The notes under the pieces are model-generated. The model saw only the letters and a list, made by a program, of their open reading frames with translations. It was not told the DNA's origin and made no database searches. From positions 120,304 through 184,303 of the forward strand of contig JBFMHE010000004.1 in assembly GCA_040752355.1 (NCBI GenBank): a DNA stretch of 64,000 nt, in the 5' to 3' direction. The DNA comes from Nitrospirota bacterium. GTDB lineage: Bacteria; Nitrospirota; Thermodesulfovibrionia; Thermodesulfovibrionales; Dissulfurispiraceae. This document shows positions 53,590 to 63,876 of this stretch, in pieces (within the stretch, counting starts at the first letter, position 1; each line of letters begins with the position of its first letter). The translations under genes were made by a program, and so were the position numbers.

Positions 53590-54897
53590 CTAATCTCTTC
53601 TGCCCCGCAGCCTTCCCTTCTTGAGGAAGCCCTCGTACGACCGGGTCACCAGGTGCGACTCTATCTGGGAGACCGTATCGAGCGCCACGCCGACGACGAT
53701 CAGGAGGGAGGTGCCGCCGAAATAAAAGGGCACGTTGAACCGTGATATCAGCAGCTCCGGCATGATACTGACGACCGCCAGGTAGACGGCGCCGACAAAG
53801 GTCAGCCGCGTCAGCACCCGGTAAATGTACTCGGAGGTCTTCTGCCCGGGTCTGATCCCGGGGATGAACCCGCCGTGCTTCTGGAGGTTCTCCGCTATAT
53901 CGACGGGGTTGAAGATCACCGCGGTATAGAAGTAGCTGAAGAAGAAGATCAGGCCCACGTACAAGAGGGTGTAGAGCGTCGTCCCCGGCGAGAGCTGCTG
54001 TGCTATGGCCTGCACCCAGGGGATGGCGATAAAGCCGGCGACCGTTGCAGGGAACATGATGATCGAGGAAGCGAAGATCGGGGGAATGACGCCGGCGGTG
54101 TTCACCTTGAGCGGCAGGTGCGTCGTCTGGCCGCCGAAGACCTTCTTGCCCACCACCCGCTTCGCGTACTGCACCGGGATCTTCCGCTGGCCCCTCTCGA
54201 TGAAGATGATGCCGGCCACCACCGCGACCATCGCCACCACCAGGAAGAGGACGAAGAATATCGAGAGCTCGCCCGCCCGCACGAGGCTGTAGGTGCTGAC
54301 GATCGCGGCGGGGAACCGCGCTACGATTCCCGCGAATATGATCAGCGAGATACCGTTGCCGATACCGCGCTCCGTTATCTGTTCGCCCAGCCACATCAGG
54401 AAGGCGGTGCCCGACGTGAGCGTGATCATGGTAAGGATTCTGAAGCCCCAGCCGGGACTCTGGATAAACTGTCCGCCCTGCATGCCCTCAAGCCCCACGG
54501 CGATGCCGAAGGACTGAATCGCGGCGATCACCACGGTCGCGTACCGGGTGTATCTGACGATCTTCTTCCTGCCCGCCTCCCCCTCCTTCGCGATCCGTCC
54601 GAGCGTCGGGATGACGACGGTGAGGAGCTGGAAGATGATCGACGCGCTGATATACGGCATGATGCCGAGCGCGAAAATCGTCACCCGGGAGAGCGCGCCG
54701 CCCGAGAACATATCGAAAAACCCCATCATCGCCCCGCCCTTTTCGGTGAGGAACTTGCTCAGCGCCTCGCTGTTGATGCCCGGCGTGGGGATATGGGCTC
54801 CGATGCGGTAGACGGCGAGCATGCCGAGGGTGAAAAGGACCCTGTTCTTGAGCTCCGGTATCTTGAAGATGTTCTGGATGCTGGTCAGAACGCTCAC
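53590..54897 (-). CDS. secY: Preprotein translocase subunit SecY
   Basis: 435 residues, about ten membrane helices: MLAVYRIGAHIPTPGIN, MFSGGALSRVTIFALGIMPY, GNGISLIIFAGIV, KHGGFIPGIRPGQKTSEYI and GTSLLIVVGVALDT. Central channel of the Sec pore, required for export of the TonB receptor and surface proteins in this window. Overlaps the rplO stop by one base. Confidence 0.98.
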   Translation of the reverse strand: MSVLTSIQNIFKIPELKNRVLFTLGMLAVYRIGAHIPTPGINSEALSKFLTEKGGAMMGFFDMFSGGALSRVTIFALGIMPYISASIIFQLLTVVIPTLGRIAKEGEAGRKKIVRYTRYATVVIAAIQSFGIAVGLEGMQGGQFIQSPGWGFRILTMITLTSGTAFLMWLGEQITERGIGNGISLIIFAGIVARFPAAIVSTYSLVRAGELSIFFVLFLVVAMVAVVAGIIFIERGQRKIPVQYAKRVVGKKVFGGQTTHLPLKVNTAGVIPPIFASSIIMFPATVAGFIAIPWVQAIAQQLSPGTTLYTLLYVGLIFFFSYFYTAVIFNPVDIAENLQKHGGFIPGIRPGQKTSEYIYRVLTRLTFVGAVYLAVVSIMPELLISRFNVPFYFGGTSLLIVVGVALDTVSQIESHLVTRSYEGFLKKGRLRGRRD

Positions 54898-55343
54898 TAG
54901 CGGAGCACCTCGTATGTTCCTCCGGCGCTGGTGATCTTCTCGATAGCGGACGAGCTGAAGGCATGCGCCTTGATGGTGAGCGGTCGGGTAAGGGCGCCGT
55001 TGCCGAGCACCTTGAGGCCGTCCTTCATGTCCTTGACGATCTTCCGCTCGACGAGCAGCTCGGGAGTCACCACGTCGTCGGCAGTGAGCTTTGCGAGGGT
55101 ATCGAGGTTGATGACGGCGTACTCTTTCTTGAAAGGACGGTTCTTGAAGCCTCTCTTGGGCAGCCTTCTCTGGAGCGGCGTCTGGCCGCCTTCGAAGGCA
55201 GGGCCCTTGCTGCCGCCGGAGCGCGCCTTCTGTCCTTTATGTCCCTTGGTCGCCGTCTTGCCGTGGCCCGAACCGCGGCCGCGGCCGACTCTCTTCGGCT
55301 TTTTCGTGCTCCCTTTTTCAGGAGCCAGGGTCTCGATTCTCAT
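54897..55343 (-). CDS. rplO: Ribosomal protein L15
   Basis: 148 residues: Gly/Lys/Arg-rich N-terminus ([29 protein letters not shown]), [17 protein letters not shown], and the C-terminal [18 protein letters not shown]. It follows rpsE with only 3 bp between; rpmD (L30), which normally separates them, is missing. Confidence 0.97.
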   Translation of the reverse strand: MRIETLAPEKGSTKKPKRVGRGRGSGHGKTATKGHKGQKARSGGSKGPAFEGGQTPLQRRLPKRGFKNRPFKKEYAVINLDTLAKLTADDVVTPELLVERKIVKDMKDGLKVLGNGALTRPLTIKAHAFSSSAIEKITSAGGTYEVLR

Positions 55344-55346
55344 AAA

Positions 55347-55889
55347 TCAGCCTTTAACCTCCTGCTCGCTCTCTTCTTCAACGGCAGCAGGCTCTCCCTC
55401 TACCCTGCCCCTGAGCTTGAACACCACATCAGGGTCCTTCAGGCTCGTCAGGCCCTCGAGGGTCGCACGCACCGTATTGAAAGGATTATGGCCGCCCAGC
55501 GATTTGGCGACGATATCGTGAATGCCCGCGACTTCGAGGACCGCACGCACCGCTCCGCCGGCGATCAGCCCCGTCCCCTTGGGGGCGGGATTCATCACGA
55601 CCGAGTTCGAGCCGTAGCGGCCGATGATCCGGTGGGGGATGGTCCCCTCTCTCATGGGGAACCTCGTGAGCCGCTTCTTCGCCTGCTCGACCGCCTTCCG
55701 GATCGCCTCGGGAACCTCGGAGGCCTTTCCCTTGCCGACGCCCACAACGCCGTCGCCGCTGCCGACCACTACCAGTGCGCTGAAGGAGAACCGCCTGCCG
55801 CCCTTCACCACCTTGGCAACCCTGTTTATGTAGACGACCTTGTCTTTCAGATTAAGCCCTTCAGCGTCGATCCTTTCAGTCCTCACCAT
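55347..55889 (-). CDS. rpsE: Ribosomal protein S5
   Basis: 180 residues: [40 protein letters not shown], and [20 protein letters not shown]. Decoding-fidelity protein of the 30S subunit. The C-terminal acidic tail ([10 protein letters not shown]) is somewhat extended. Confidence 0.97.
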   Translation of the reverse strand: MVRTERIDAEGLNLKDKVVYINRVAKVVKGGRRFSFSALVVVGSGDGVVGVGKGKASEVPEAIRKAVEQAKKRLTRFPMREGTIPHRIIGRYGSNSVVMNPAPKGTGLIAGGAVRAVLEVAGIHDIVAKSLGGHNPFNTVRATLEGLTSLKDPDVVFKLRGRVEGEPAAVEEESEQEVKG

Positions 55890-55937
55890 GCCTCCTCATA
55901 GCATAAATTCAACGTTAAAAGATAGCGATGCACCCGT

Positions 55938-56297
55938 CTAGAACTCGAGGCCGCCTTCGCGCGCGCCGTCGGCAAGGGCCTTGATGCGGCCGTGGTACTT
56001 ATAGCCGCCGCGGTCGAAGACGACCCTCGTGACCCCGGCCTTGAGCGCCCGTGAGGCGAGCAGCGCGCCGACCTTCTTGGCGGTCGTCACATTGCCCTTA
56101 TGCCCGCTCTCTCCCCTGAGGTCCTTCTCGACCGTCGAGGCCGCAACGACCGTGCGCCCCTGTACGTCGTTGACGAGCTGAGCGTAAATATTGTTCAAAC
56201 TTTTATAGACGCAGAGCCTCGGCCGCTCGTCGGTGCCGAGCACCTTCTTTCTGATTCTGACGTGTCTTCTCTTTCGTGCCTGCTCTTTGATACTCAC
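55938..56297 (-). CDS. rplR: Ribosomal protein L18
   Basis: 119 residues: [38 protein letters not shown], and [20 protein letters not shown]. 5S rRNA-binding protein of the 50S central protuberance. Between rplF and rpsE as in the standard spc order. Confidence 0.97.
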   Translation of the reverse strand: MSIKEQARKRRHVRIRKKVLGTDERPRLCVYKSLNNIYAQLVNDVQGRTVVAASTVEKDLRGESGHKGNVTTAKKVGALLASRALKAGVTRVVFDRGGYKYHGRIKALADGAREGGLEF

Positions 56298-56339
56298 CCG
56301 ATTCCTCCGCAGTAACCTTGATTTCAGATTTATGACGCG

Positions 56340-56882
56340 CTACTTCTTGCCTGTCTTGCCCGCCTTCAGCTTGATCCGCTCGCCGGCGTAGCGGACGCCC
56401 TTCCCCTTGTACGCGTCGGGCGCCCTCAGTTTGCGGACGTTCGCCGCCACCTGGCCGAGGACCTGCTTATCGATGCCGCTCAGCGTGATCGTGGTCTGCT
56501 TCTCGTCCGCCTTGGCCGTAACGCCGGGGGGCAGGTCGAACTCGATGGGATGGGAGTAGCCGAGGGTGAAGGCGAGCTTGCTCCCCTTCACCTGCGCACG
56601 GTAGCCGATACCGGTGATCTCGAGCACCCTAGTGTAGCCCTGCGACACGCCGCTCACCATGTTGGCGACCAGGCTCCGGGCAAGCCCGTGGAGCGCCCGG
56701 TGGCGCTGCTCGTCCCCCTGCCGCTCGACAACGACGGTGCCGTCTTTGGCAGTGACGGTGATGCCTTCGGGGAAGGTGTAGCTGAGCTCGCCCTTCGGCC
56801 CCTTGACCCTCACCACATCCTGCTTCACTTCAACATTGACGCCCTGCGGTATCGCTATTGGTTTCTTGCCGATTCGTGACAT
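56340..56882 (-). CDS. rplF: Ribosomal protein L6
   Basis: 180 residues: [35 protein letters not shown], two repeated L6 folds and the C-terminal [20 protein letters not shown]. Binds near the sarcin-ricin loop. Confidence 0.97.
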   Translation of the reverse strand: MSRIGKKPIAIPQGVNVEVKQDVVRVKGPKGELSYTFPEGITVTAKDGTVVVERQGDEQRHRALHGLARSLVANMVSGVSQGYTRVLEITGIGYRAQVKGSKLAFTLGYSHPIEFDLPPGVTAKADEKQTTITLSGIDKQVLGQVAANVRKLRAPDAYKGKGVRYAGERIKLKAGKTGKK

Positions 56883-56918
56883 CTATCGCTCCTTTATCGC
56901 TCCTTCAGGAAAATACTT

Positions 56919-57314
56919 TTACCACACGTAGCAGAGCACTTCGCCGCCGACGCCCTCGCGGCGGCAGACCCGGTCGCTCATGACACCCTTCGATGTCGTG
57001 ATCACCGCGATGCCGACACCGCCCATGACGGACGGGACCTCATCCTTGCCGGCGTAGATGCGCCTGCCGGGCCTGCTGATCCTCTTGAGGCCGGTGATGA
57101 CCGGCCGGTTGTCCGGTGTATATTTAAGGGTTACCCTGAGGACCCCCTGCTTCTTGTCTTTGATGATCTTGTACGATTTGATGAACCCTTCCTCTTTCAG
57201 GATCTTCGCGAGCTCGACCTTCATGCGCGAGGCGGGGATATCCACCTTCTCGGTCTTCGTGAGGAGGGTGTTTCTCATTCTGGTAAGCATATCGGCAATC
57301 GGATCAGTCAACAT
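56919..57314 (-). CDS. rpsH: Ribosomal protein S8
   Basis: 131 residues: [37 protein letters not shown] and the terminal [10 protein letters not shown] (the canonical GGE-L-YVW end). In E. coli S8 autoregulates the spc operon; the same may hold here, but no target hairpin was modelled. Confidence 0.97.
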   Translation of the reverse strand: MLTDPIADMLTRMRNTLLTKTEKVDIPASRMKVELAKILKEEGFIKSYKIIKDKKQGVLRVTLKYTPDNRPVITGLKRISRPGRRIYAGKDEVPSVMGGVGIAVITTSKGVMSDRVCRREGVGGEVLCYVW

Positions 57315-57324
57315 AGTATCGCTC

Positions 57325-57513
57325 CTACCAGCTCGACTTGGTCACGCCCGGGATCTGTCCCTTGAGTGCCAGACCTCTGAAGCAGATTCTGCAGAGCCCG
57401 AACTTCCTCATGTAGGCCCTCGGACGGCCGCACACTTTGCAGCGGTTGTAGGTCCGCACTTTGAATTTCGGATCCCTGCTGCTCTTTACGATCAAACTTG
57501 TCTTCGCCACCAA
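57325..57513 (-). CDS. rpsN: Ribosomal protein S14, zinc-binding short form
   Basis: 62 residues: [20 protein letters not shown], then [20 protein letters not shown], whose two Cys pairs bind zinc, and [18 protein letters not shown]. The short form is typical of many non-enteric bacteria. Confidence 0.97.
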   Translation of the reverse strand: MVAKTSLIVKSSRDPKFKVRTYNRCKVCGRPRAYMRKFGLCRICFRGLALKGQIPGVTKSSW

Positions 57514-57522
57514 ACGCCTCCT

Positions 57523-58065
57523 TTATTTTCTGAATGGCAGTCCCATATGCCTGAGCAGTGCCCGGCACTCCCCGTCGGTGGGAGCGCTCGTGCACATCGT
57601 TATGTCGAGACCATGCACCATCTCGACCTTGTCGTAGTCGATCTCGGGGAAGATATACTGCTCCTTCAACCCGAAGGAGTAGTTGCCCCTGCCGTCGAAC
57701 GACCGCGTCGAAAGCCCCCTGAAGTCCCTGATCCTCGGCAGGGCGAGGCTGATCAGCCGGTCGAGGAACTCGTACATCCGCTCTCCGCGCAGCGTCACCT
57801 TGCAGCCGAGCGGAACGCCCTGCTTGAGCTTGAAGCCCGCGATCGCCTTTTTCGACTTCGTCACGAGCGGCTTCTGTCCGGTGACGGCCGCGAGCTCTTT
57901 CTCGGCGGCGTCGAGCAGCTTGATGTTCTGGGTCGCCTCGCCGAGGGTCACATGGACGATGATCTTCTTCAGTTTCGGCACCTGCATGATGTTCTTGTAG
58001 GAGAACTCCTTCATCAATGCGGGCACTACCTCGTTGGTATATTTTTCATTCAGCCTCGGTGCCAT
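57523..58065 (-). CDS. rplE: Ribosomal protein L5
   Basis: 180 residues: [60 protein letters not shown] and [17 protein letters not shown]. 5S rRNA-binding protein contacting S13 and the P-site tRNA. Confidence 0.97.
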   Translation of the reverse strand: MAPRLNEKYTNEVVPALMKEFSYKNIMQVPKLKKIIVHVTLGEATQNIKLLDAAEKELAAVTGQKPLVTKSKKAIAGFKLKQGVPLGCKVTLRGERMYEFLDRLISLALPRIRDFRGLSTRSFDGRGNYSFGLKEQYIFPEIDYDKVEMVHGLDITMCTSAPTDGECRALLRHMGLPFRK

Positions 58066-58067
58066 GA

Positions 58068-58385
58068 TTACTCCATGACCTCCTTACACTTCGTGCAGAC
58101 CCTGAGCTTCTTTCCGCCGTCCTGGAGGGCGTTGCCGATCCGGGTCGGCTTGCTGCACTTGGGGCACCACAGCATGACGTTGGAGATATGAATGGGTCCT
58201 TCCTTCTCGATGATGCCGCCCTGCGTATATTTCTTGTTCGGCTTCGTATGCCGCTTGACGATATTGATGCCCTCGACAACGACCCGCTCGTCTTCAGGTG
58301 AAACAGCCAGAACCCGGCCTTTCTTGCCCTTGTTCTTCCCGGCTATCACCATCGCCGTATCACCCTTCTTTATCCTCAGCCCCAC
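58068..58385 (-). CDS. rplX: Ribosomal protein L24, with zinc-ribbon insert
   Basis: 105 residues: KOW motif ([20 protein letters not shown]), [14 protein letters not shown], and two Cys pairs (CPKC and CTKC) that suggest a zinc-binding form. Preceded by 136 bp of repeat DNA instead of the usual short gap after rplN. Confidence 0.96.
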   Translation of the reverse strand: MGLRIKKGDTAMVIAGKNKGKKGRVLAVSPEDERVVVEGINIVKRHTKPNKKYTQGGIIEKEGPIHISNVMLWCPKCSKPTRIGNALQDGGKKLRVCTKCKEVME

Positions 58386-58402
58386 GGTATTCCTCCTGAT
58401 CT

Positions 58403-58528
58403 CCGTTATAGCGTTTATAGTGTTTATAGCGTTTATCGCGTTATCGAGTGAAGCTGAAGCAGTCTCTTGTGCGCTATAACGCTCAACGCTGTACGCTATA
58501 ACGCGATGAACGCTATAACGTTTATAGT
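58403..58528. repeat. AGCGTT/AACGCT repeat array inside the ribosomal operon
   Basis: Tandem TTATAGCG and GTGTTTATAGCGTTTATCGC units, then the inverted form GCGCTATAACGCTCAACGC and GATGAACGCTATAACG, fill the rplN-rplX gap. Same family as the arrays at 27.8, 28.0 and 30.9 kb. The two halves can fold into a long hairpin in the operon mRNA. Confidence 0.8.
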
Positions 58529-58890
58529 ACCTCCGGCGCGAGAGAAATGATCTTCATGAACTCTCTCCACCGCAGTTCTCTTGCTACGGGTCCGAATATT
58601 CTCGTTCCGATGGGCTCCATCTGGTTGTTCAGGAGCACCACTGCGTTCTGGTCGAACCGTATATACGAACCGTCCGGCCGCTTCGTTTCGCGCTTCGTCC
58701 TGACGACGACGGCCTTCGCCACCGCGCCCTTTTTTACGTTGCCGTCGGGAATCGCCTCCTTGACGCTGACAATGATGATGTCGCCGAGCCGGGCATACCG
58801 CCGCCGGGACCCGCCCATCACGCGTATGCACTGTACCTTCTTGGCGCCGGAGTTGTCAGCGACCTCGAGTATGCTCAATGTCTGTATCAT
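58522..58890 (-). CDS. rplN: Ribosomal protein L14
   Basis: 122 residues: [40 protein letters not shown] and [20 protein letters not shown]. Contacts 16S rRNA in an intersubunit bridge. Its 3' end abuts the repeat array. Confidence 0.97.
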   Translation of the reverse strand: MIQTLSILEVADNSGAKKVQCIRVMGGSRRRYARLGDIIIVSVKEAIPDGNVKKGAVAKAVVVRTKRETKRPDGSYIRFDQNAVVLLNNQMEPIGTRIFGPVARELRWREFMKIISLAPEVL

Positions 58891-58893
58891 TGT

Positions 58894-59142
58894 CTACTTC
58901 CCCTCGCCTTGTACGATTTTAACGACCTGCCACCGCTTGTCCTTGCTGATCGGCCTGCTCTCGACGATCTGGACGACATCGCCGATCTTGCAGGTGTTCT
59001 CTTCATCGTGCGCCTTGAACTTGGCGACCTTTTTCACCGTCTTGAGGTAGAGCGGATGCTGGAAGGTCCTCGTCACCGCCACCACGACCGTCTTGTCCAT
59101 TTTATCGCTGACTACTTTTCCGGTGTATACTTTCTTCGGCAT
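58894..59142 (-). CDS. rpsQ: Ribosomal protein S17
   Basis: 82 residues: [40 protein letters not shown] and [16 protein letters not shown]. Primary 16S rRNA-binding OB-fold protein. Confidence 0.97.
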   Translation of the reverse strand: MPKKVYTGKVVSDKMDKTVVVAVTRTFQHPLYLKTVKKVAKFKAHDEENTCKIGDVVQIVESRPISKDKRWQVVKIVQGEGK

Positions 59143-59152
59143 ATCCGCTCCC

Positions 59153-59359
59153 TCACTTACCCGCTCCGGCAGGAGCTCCTTTTTCGGTCACAATGGTCAG
59201 TATGCGCGCTATGTCCTTACGTACCGCCCGCACCCTCTGGTTGTTCTGCAGCTCGCCCTTCGCGAGCTGGAACCTGAGATTGAAGAGCTCTTTCCTCAGG
59301 TCCATCTCCTTCTGTTTCAGCTCATCTATCGACAAGGCCCGCAATTCGGATGATTTCAC
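59153..59359 (-). CDS. rpmC: Ribosomal protein L29
   Basis: 68 residues: [55 protein letters not shown]. Exit-tunnel protein; overlaps rplP by four bases. Confidence 0.97.
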   Translation of the reverse strand: MKSSELRALSIDELKQKEMDLRKELFNLRFQLAKGELQNNQRVRAVRKDIARILTIVTEKGAPAGAGK

Positions 59360-59775
59360 GCCACTGCCTCCTCTCTCTTGACGAATTTTGTCGCGATCGG
59401 CAGTTTGGCGGAAGCCAGCCGGTACGCCTCCTTTGCGACCTCTTCGGGAACTCCCGAAAGCTCGTAGAGAACGCGGCCCGGCTTCACGACGGCGACCCAG
59501 AGCTCGGGGTTGCCTTTCCCTTTTCCCATTCTCGTCTCGGCAGGCTTCTTGGTGATCGGCTTATCGGGGAATATCCTGATCCATACCTTGACGCCCTTCT
59601 TCGCCGCACGGGTTATGGCGACACGCGCTGCCTCGATCTGGCGGCTGGTGATCCACCCCGGCTCGGTCGCCTTGATGCCGAAGTCGCCGAAGCTCACGCT
59701 CGACCCCCGGTAGGCCTTGCCTTCCATGTTGCCCTTCATCGTCTTTCTGTATTTGATCTTCTTGGGTGCCAGCAT
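59356..59775 (-). CDS. rplP: Ribosomal protein L16
   Basis: 139 residues: [60 protein letters not shown] and [20 protein letters not shown]. Contacts the A-site tRNA region of 23S rRNA. Confidence 0.97.
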   Translation of the reverse strand: MLAPKKIKYRKTMKGNMEGKAYRGSSVSFGDFGIKATEPGWITSRQIEAARVAITRAAKKGVKVWIRIFPDKPITKKPAETRMGKGKGNPELWVAVVKPGRVLYELSGVPEEVAKEAYRLASAKLPIATKFVKREEAVA

Positions 59776-59776
59776 G

Positions 59777-60433
59777 TCACTCTCCTACAAGGGCGGTCCC
59801 CGTCTGTTCGGACAGGATGTCCCCATGGTAGAGCCAGACCTTGACCCCGATCTTGCCGTAGGTTGTCCTCGCCTCGGAGAAGCCGTAATCCACATTGGCC
59901 CTGAACGTGCTCAGGGGAACTCTTCCTTCACGGTACCACTCGGTCCGGGCGATTTCAGCGCCCGCAAGACGCCCGGAACACTGGACCTTGATGCCGAGGG
60001 CGCCGAACCTCATCGCAGACGACACGGCGCGCTTCAGCGCCCGCCTGAAGGCGACGCGCTTCTCGAGCTGGAGCGCGATATTCTCGGCCACCAGCTGCGC
60101 ATCCACTTCCGGCTTCCTGATCTCTTTTATGTCAATAGCGACCTGCTTCCCGGTTATCGCCTCGAGCTCCTTCTTCAGCTTCTCGACCTCGGCGCCCTTC
60201 TTGCCGATGATGATGCCCGGCCGCGCCGTATAGATGATCATCTTCAGCTTCTGCCCGGGCCGCTCGATCTCTATCCGCGCAACCCCCGCATGGAAGAGCT
60301 TCTGCTTCACCGCCTTGCGGATATTCAGGTCCTCGATGAGCTGGTCCGCGTAGCCCCGCTTCAGGAACCACCGCGACTCCCACGTCCTGATGATACCCAC
60401 TCTATTGCCGATCGGATTCGTCTTCTGCCCCAC
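59777..60433 (-). CDS. rpsC: Ribosomal protein S3
   Basis: 218 residues from GTG 60433 ([20 protein letters not shown]), preceded by GGGGGTGG; a longer frame from 60454 adds seven residues. KH domain ([20 protein letters not shown]), and [40 protein letters not shown]. mRNA-entry helicase site of the 30S subunit. Confidence 0.96.
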   Translation of the reverse strand: MGQKTNPIGNRVGIIRTWESRWFLKRGYADQLIEDLNIRKAVKQKLFHAGVARIEIERPGQKLKMIIYTARPGIIIGKKGAEVEKLKKELEAITGKQVAIDIKEIRKPEVDAQLVAENIALQLEKRVAFRRALKRAVSSAMRFGALGIKVQCSGRLAGAEIARTEWYREGRVPLSTFRANVDYGFSEARTTYGKIGVKVWLYHGDILSEQTGTALVGE

Positions 60434-60470
60434 GTCACCACCCCCGTCCGTCAAAACTGTAATCCATATA

Positions 60471-60806
60471 TTACTCCTCCGCCAGAATGATGGTTATATG
60501 AGAGGTTCTCTTCCGTATCACGTTCGCTCGTCCCATGGCGCGCGGCTCCATGCGCTTCATGACCGGTCCTGCATCGACAAAGGCCGTCTTTACCTTCAGC
60601 TTGTCGATATCGACCTGGGCGTTCGTGTTTTCCGCATTCGCCATCGCCGACTTCAGGAGCTTCTCGATCGGCCGGGCCCCGCGGTACGGCATGAACCGGA
60701 GCGACACGAGCGCATCGCCGGCCCTCTTCCCTCTGATAAGATCGATAACCCTTCTCGCCTTACGGGGGGTGATCCGGGCATGTCGTAAAATCGCCTTCGC
60801 TTCCAT
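60471..60806 (-). CDS. rplV: Ribosomal protein L22
   Basis: 111 residues: [40 protein letters not shown], and the tunnel-lining hairpin with [20 protein letters not shown]. Two bp after rpsS. Confidence 0.97.
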   Translation of the reverse strand: MEAKAILRHARITPRKARRVIDLIRGKRAGDALVSLRFMPYRGARPIEKLLKSAMANAENTNAQVDIDKLKVKTAFVDAGPVMKRMEPRAMGRANVIRKRTSHITIILAEE

Positions 60807-60808
60807 GG

Positions 60809-61096
60809 TTATTTACCCTTTCCTGCCGCGGTCTTCTCGGAGCCGGAATGCCCTTTAAAGGTCCTCGTCGGCGAGAACTCGCCGAGCTTATGTCCCACCA
60901 TGTTCTCGGTCACATAGACGGGGATGAACTTCCTGCCGTTGTGCACGGCAAACGTAAGACCGATGAACTCGGGCACGATCGTAGAACGCCGCGACCAGGT
61001 CTTGATCATCTTCTTGTCGCCCGTCGCGATCATCGTAGTAACCTTCTTCATGAGCTTGGGCTCCACAAACGGCCCTTTCTTTAAGGATCTCGGCAC
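60809..61096 (-). CDS. rpsS: Ribosomal protein S19
   Basis: 95 residues: [72 protein letters not shown]. Head protein paired with S13. Confidence 0.97.
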   Translation of the reverse strand: MPRSLKKGPFVEPKLMKKVTTMIATGDKKMIKTWSRRSTIVPEFIGLTFAVHNGRKFIPVYVTENMVGHKLGEFSPTRTFKGHSGSEKTAAGKGK

Positions 61097-61107
61097 GTCC
61101 TCCTCCT

Positions 61108-61926
61108 TTAGGTGCGTCTCTTAACGATTAATCTGTCGGTCTTCTTGTTGTTCCGCGTCTTGACGCCTTCGGGCTTGCCCCACGGCGAGCACGGGGGCCT
61201 TCCGCCCGAGCTCCTTCCCTCGCCGCCGCCGAGCGGGTGGTCGACGGGGTTCATGGCGACGCCGCGCACATGGGGCCGCTTGCCGAGATACCGCTTCCGG
61301 CCGGCCTTGCCGTAGGAGATGTTCTCACGCTCTGCATTGCCCACCTGCCCGACGGTCGCCATGCAGACGGACAGAACGAGCCGCGCCTCTCCCGACGGCA
61401 TCTTTATCTGCGCATATTTTCCCTCTTTGGCGACGATCTGGGCCGCTGCGCCGGCGGTCCTCACGAGCTTTGCGCCCTGTCCGGGATTGAGCTCGATGTT
61501 ATGGACCATGGTGCCCAGCGGGATATCCTTGAGCGGCAGCGCATTGCCCGTTTTTATCTCGGCGCCCGTGCCCGACATGAGCGTCTCCCCGACGCTCAGG
61601 CCCGCAGGAGCGATGATGTAGCGGTACTCGCCGTCTTTGTACTTGAGCAGCGCGATCCGCGACGACCGGTTGGGATCGTACTCTATCGTCTCCACCGTTG
61701 CGGCAATGCCGACCTTGTCGCGCTTGAAATCGATAATCCGGTACTGGCGCTTGTTGCCGCCGCCCCGCCACCAGGAGGTGACCTCTCCGGTATTGTTCCT
61801 GCCGCCCGTCTTCCTGAGCGGAGCCGTCAGCGGCTTGTGCGGGGTATCGGTGGTGACGTCCTTATAGTCTGACGCGGACTGGAACCTTCTCCCCGCTGAT
61901 GTCGGATTATATTTTCTTATTCCCAT
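61108..61926 (-). CDS. rplB: Ribosomal protein L2
   Basis: 272 residues: [60 protein letters not shown] and the conserved C-terminal [20 protein letters not shown]. Needed for peptidyl-transferase-centre assembly. Confidence 0.98.
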   Translation of the reverse strand: MGIRKYNPTSAGRRFQSASDYKDVTTDTPHKPLTAPLRKTGGRNNTGEVTSWWRGGGNKRQYRIIDFKRDKVGIAATVETIEYDPNRSSRIALLKYKDGEYRYIIAPAGLSVGETLMSGTGAEIKTGNALPLKDIPLGTMVHNIELNPGQGAKLVRTAGAAAQIVAKEGKYAQIKMPSGEARLVLSVCMATVGQVGNAERENISYGKAGRKRYLGKRPHVRGVAMNPVDHPLGGGEGRSSGGRPPCSPWGKPEGVKTRNNKKTDRLIVKRRT

Positions 61927-61994
61927 GGCCTCTCTTCCTCTATCTCGCTTGTCTCGTTAGTGATCGCCCGCTGTCCGCTGCGCGATACGGCCGC

Positions 61995-62285
61995 TTATAC
62001 GCCCTCGATGAAATCGAGCTTTTCGCCCGCCTTCAGGGTTATGACCGCCTTCTTCCTGTCCGAACGCCTCCCTACGGACTTCCCGTACCGCTTGACCTTT
62101 CCCTTCGTGGTGATGGTGGCGACCTTCTCGACCTTGACCTTGAAGATCTCCTCCATCGCCTTCTTTATCTCGTGCTTGTTCGCACCGGGATCGACTTCGA
62201 TAAGGATTTTATTCTCGCGCTCCTTCAGGTCCATTCCCTTTTCGTTGAAGAGCGGTTTCTTGATAATGCTGTAGATCGTCTTCAT
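61995..62285 (-). CDS. rplW: Ribosomal protein L23
   Basis: 96 residues: YSIIKKPLFNEKGMDLKERE, FEVDPGANKHEIKKAMEEI-type segment, and KVKRYGKSVGRRSDRKKAVI. Exit-site protein that docks trigger factor, whose gene is at 33-35 kb. Confidence 0.97.
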   Translation of the reverse strand: MKTIYSIIKKPLFNEKGMDLKERENKILIEVDPGANKHEIKKAMEEIFKVKVEKVATITTKGKVKRYGKSVGRRSDRKKAVITLKAGEKLDFIEGV

Positions 62286-62287
62286 GG

Positions 62288-62944
62288 CTACGCCGCCTCC
62301 TCGCCCTGCAGTTTTTTCAGGGCATCGGCGGTAAAGAGCAGATGGCCGAAGGCCGCAACCATATACGCATTGAGGTCCGCCGCCCTCACCACCTCCACGC
62401 CCGGGATATTTCTCGCCGAGGTGAAGATCGTTTTGTTGTCCTCCGGGATAACGATGAGGACGCTCTTTTCATGCAGCCCGAGATTCCTGAGGATTTGCAC
62501 CATATCCCTGGTCTTCGGCTTCTCGAGGGAGAGCGCATCGACCAGGACGATCTCGCCGTCGGCGTACTTCATCGACAGCGCCTTCGAGAGCGCCGCGCGC
62601 CTCATGTTCTTGGGCAGCCGCATCGAGTAGTCGCGGGGCTGGGGGCCGAAGACGATACCGCCGCCGCGCCACTGGGCGGCCCTGATGCTTCCCTGCCGCG
62701 CCCGGCCGGTATGCTTCTGCTTGTACGGCTTCTTGCCGCCGCCGCTCACCATGCCCCTCGTCTTCGTCGCATGCGTGCCCTGCCGCTGGTTGGCGAGGAA
62801 CGCTACGGCTGCGCTGTGCACCACGCCGGCCGCCGCCTCGCTGCCGAAGAGCGACGGCAGGAGGTTCATCGTACCCGTGGTCTTGTTGTTCGTGTCCTTG
62901 ATCTCTATTGTCATGCCCGCTGGCGTCATGTTCTCTGGCGTCAT
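62288..62944 (-). CDS. rplD: Ribosomal protein L4
   Basis: 218 residues: GEVVHSAAVAFLANQRQGTH-type core, TKTRGMVSGGGKKPYKQKHT, GRARQGSIRAAQWRGGGIVF, GPQPRDYSMRLPKNMRRAAL. ATG 62944 lies one base after the rplC stop; ATG 62914 is a possible internal start because the first ten codons repeat MTP-type residues (MTPENMTPAGM). In E. coli L4 autoregulates the S10 operon. Confidence 0.96.
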   Translation of the reverse strand: MTPENMTPAGMTIEIKDTNNKTTGTMNLLPSLFGSEAAAGVVHSAAVAFLANQRQGTHATKTRGMVSGGGKKPYKQKHTGRARQGSIRAAQWRGGGIVFGPQPRDYSMRLPKNMRRAALSKALSMKYADGEIVLVDALSLEKPKTRDMVQILRNLGLHEKSVLIVIPEDNKTIFTSARNIPGVEVVRAADLNAYMVAAFGHLLFTADALKKLQGEEAA

Positions 62945-62945
62945 G

Positions 62946-63560
62946 TTAGTCTTCCTTCCGAATCTCGACGATCGTATTTGCAGGCCCCGGGATAGCGCCC
63001 TTTATCAGGATGAGGTTCTGCTCCGGACGGACATCGACGACGGTCAGGTTCTGGACCGTCACCCGCTCGTTGCCCTGGTGGCCGGCCATCCTCATTCCCT
63101 TCCAGACCCGCGAGGGGAACGAGCTCGCGCCGATCGAGCCGGGAGCCCTGTTGAACATCGAGCCGTGGGTATCGGGTCCGCCCCTGAAGTTGTGGCGCTT
63201 CATGACGCCCTGGAACCCCTTCCCCTTCGAGACGCCGGTCACCGTGACCACATCGCCCTTGCCGAAGCTCTCGGACTTTATCGCGTCGCCCACCTTGAGC
63301 CCGGTCATGGGGAACTCCCTCATCACTTTAAAGGCGGCGGTCCCGGCCTTTTTGAAAACGCCGGCCATCGGCTTCGGGGTCTTCTTCGGCTTCGCTACCT
63401 CGCCGAACCCGACCTTCACCGCCTCGTAGCCGTCACGCTCCGGCGTCTTCACCTGAACGACCACGCACGGGCCGGCCTCCACGACGGTCACCGGCACCAG
63501 CCTGCCGTCCTCGGTGAAGATCTGCGTCATGCCAAGCTTCTTCCCTAGAATCCCTGTCAT
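62946..63560 (-). CDS. rplC: Ribosomal protein L3
   Basis: 204 residues: [80 protein letters not shown]. Overlaps the rpsJ stop by four bases. Confidence 0.97.
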   Translation of the reverse strand: MTGILGKKLGMTQIFTEDGRLVPVTVVEAGPCVVVQVKTPERDGYEAVKVGFGEVAKPKKTPKPMAGVFKKAGTAAFKVMREFPMTGLKVGDAIKSESFGKGDVVTVTGVSKGKGFQGVMKRHNFRGGPDTHGSMFNRAPGSIGASSFPSRVWKGMRMAGHQGNERVTVQNLTVVDVRPEQNLILIKGAIPGPANTIVEIRKED

Positions 63561-63862
63561 AGCTTTATCTCCACGTCAACCCCTGAAGCGAGCTCCAGCT
63601 TCATCAGCGCATCGACCGTATCAGGAGTAGGATCATAGATATCAATCAATCTCTTGTGCGTCCGTATCTCGAACTGCTCCCGCGACTTCTTGTCGACATG
63701 GGGCGACCGCAGGATCGTGTACTTGCTGATCTTCGTCGGGAGCGGCACCGGCCCGGCAATCCGCGCACCCGTTCTCTGCGCGGTATCCACTATCTCCCGT
63801 ACCGACTGGTCGAGCAGCCTGTGATCGTATGCTTTCAGTTTTATGCGTATTTTTTGATTCAC
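63557..63862 (-). CDS. rpsJ: Ribosomal protein S10
   Basis: 101 residues: [80 protein letters not shown]. First gene of the S10 cluster, directly after tuf; doubles as the NusE antitermination factor. Confidence 0.98.
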   Translation of the reverse strand: MNQKIRIKLKAYDHRLLDQSVREIVDTAQRTGARIAGPVPLPTKISKYTILRSPHVDKKSREQFEIRTHKRLIDIYDPTPDTVDALMKLELASGVDVEIKL

Positions 63863-63876
63863 CGTATGACTCCGCC

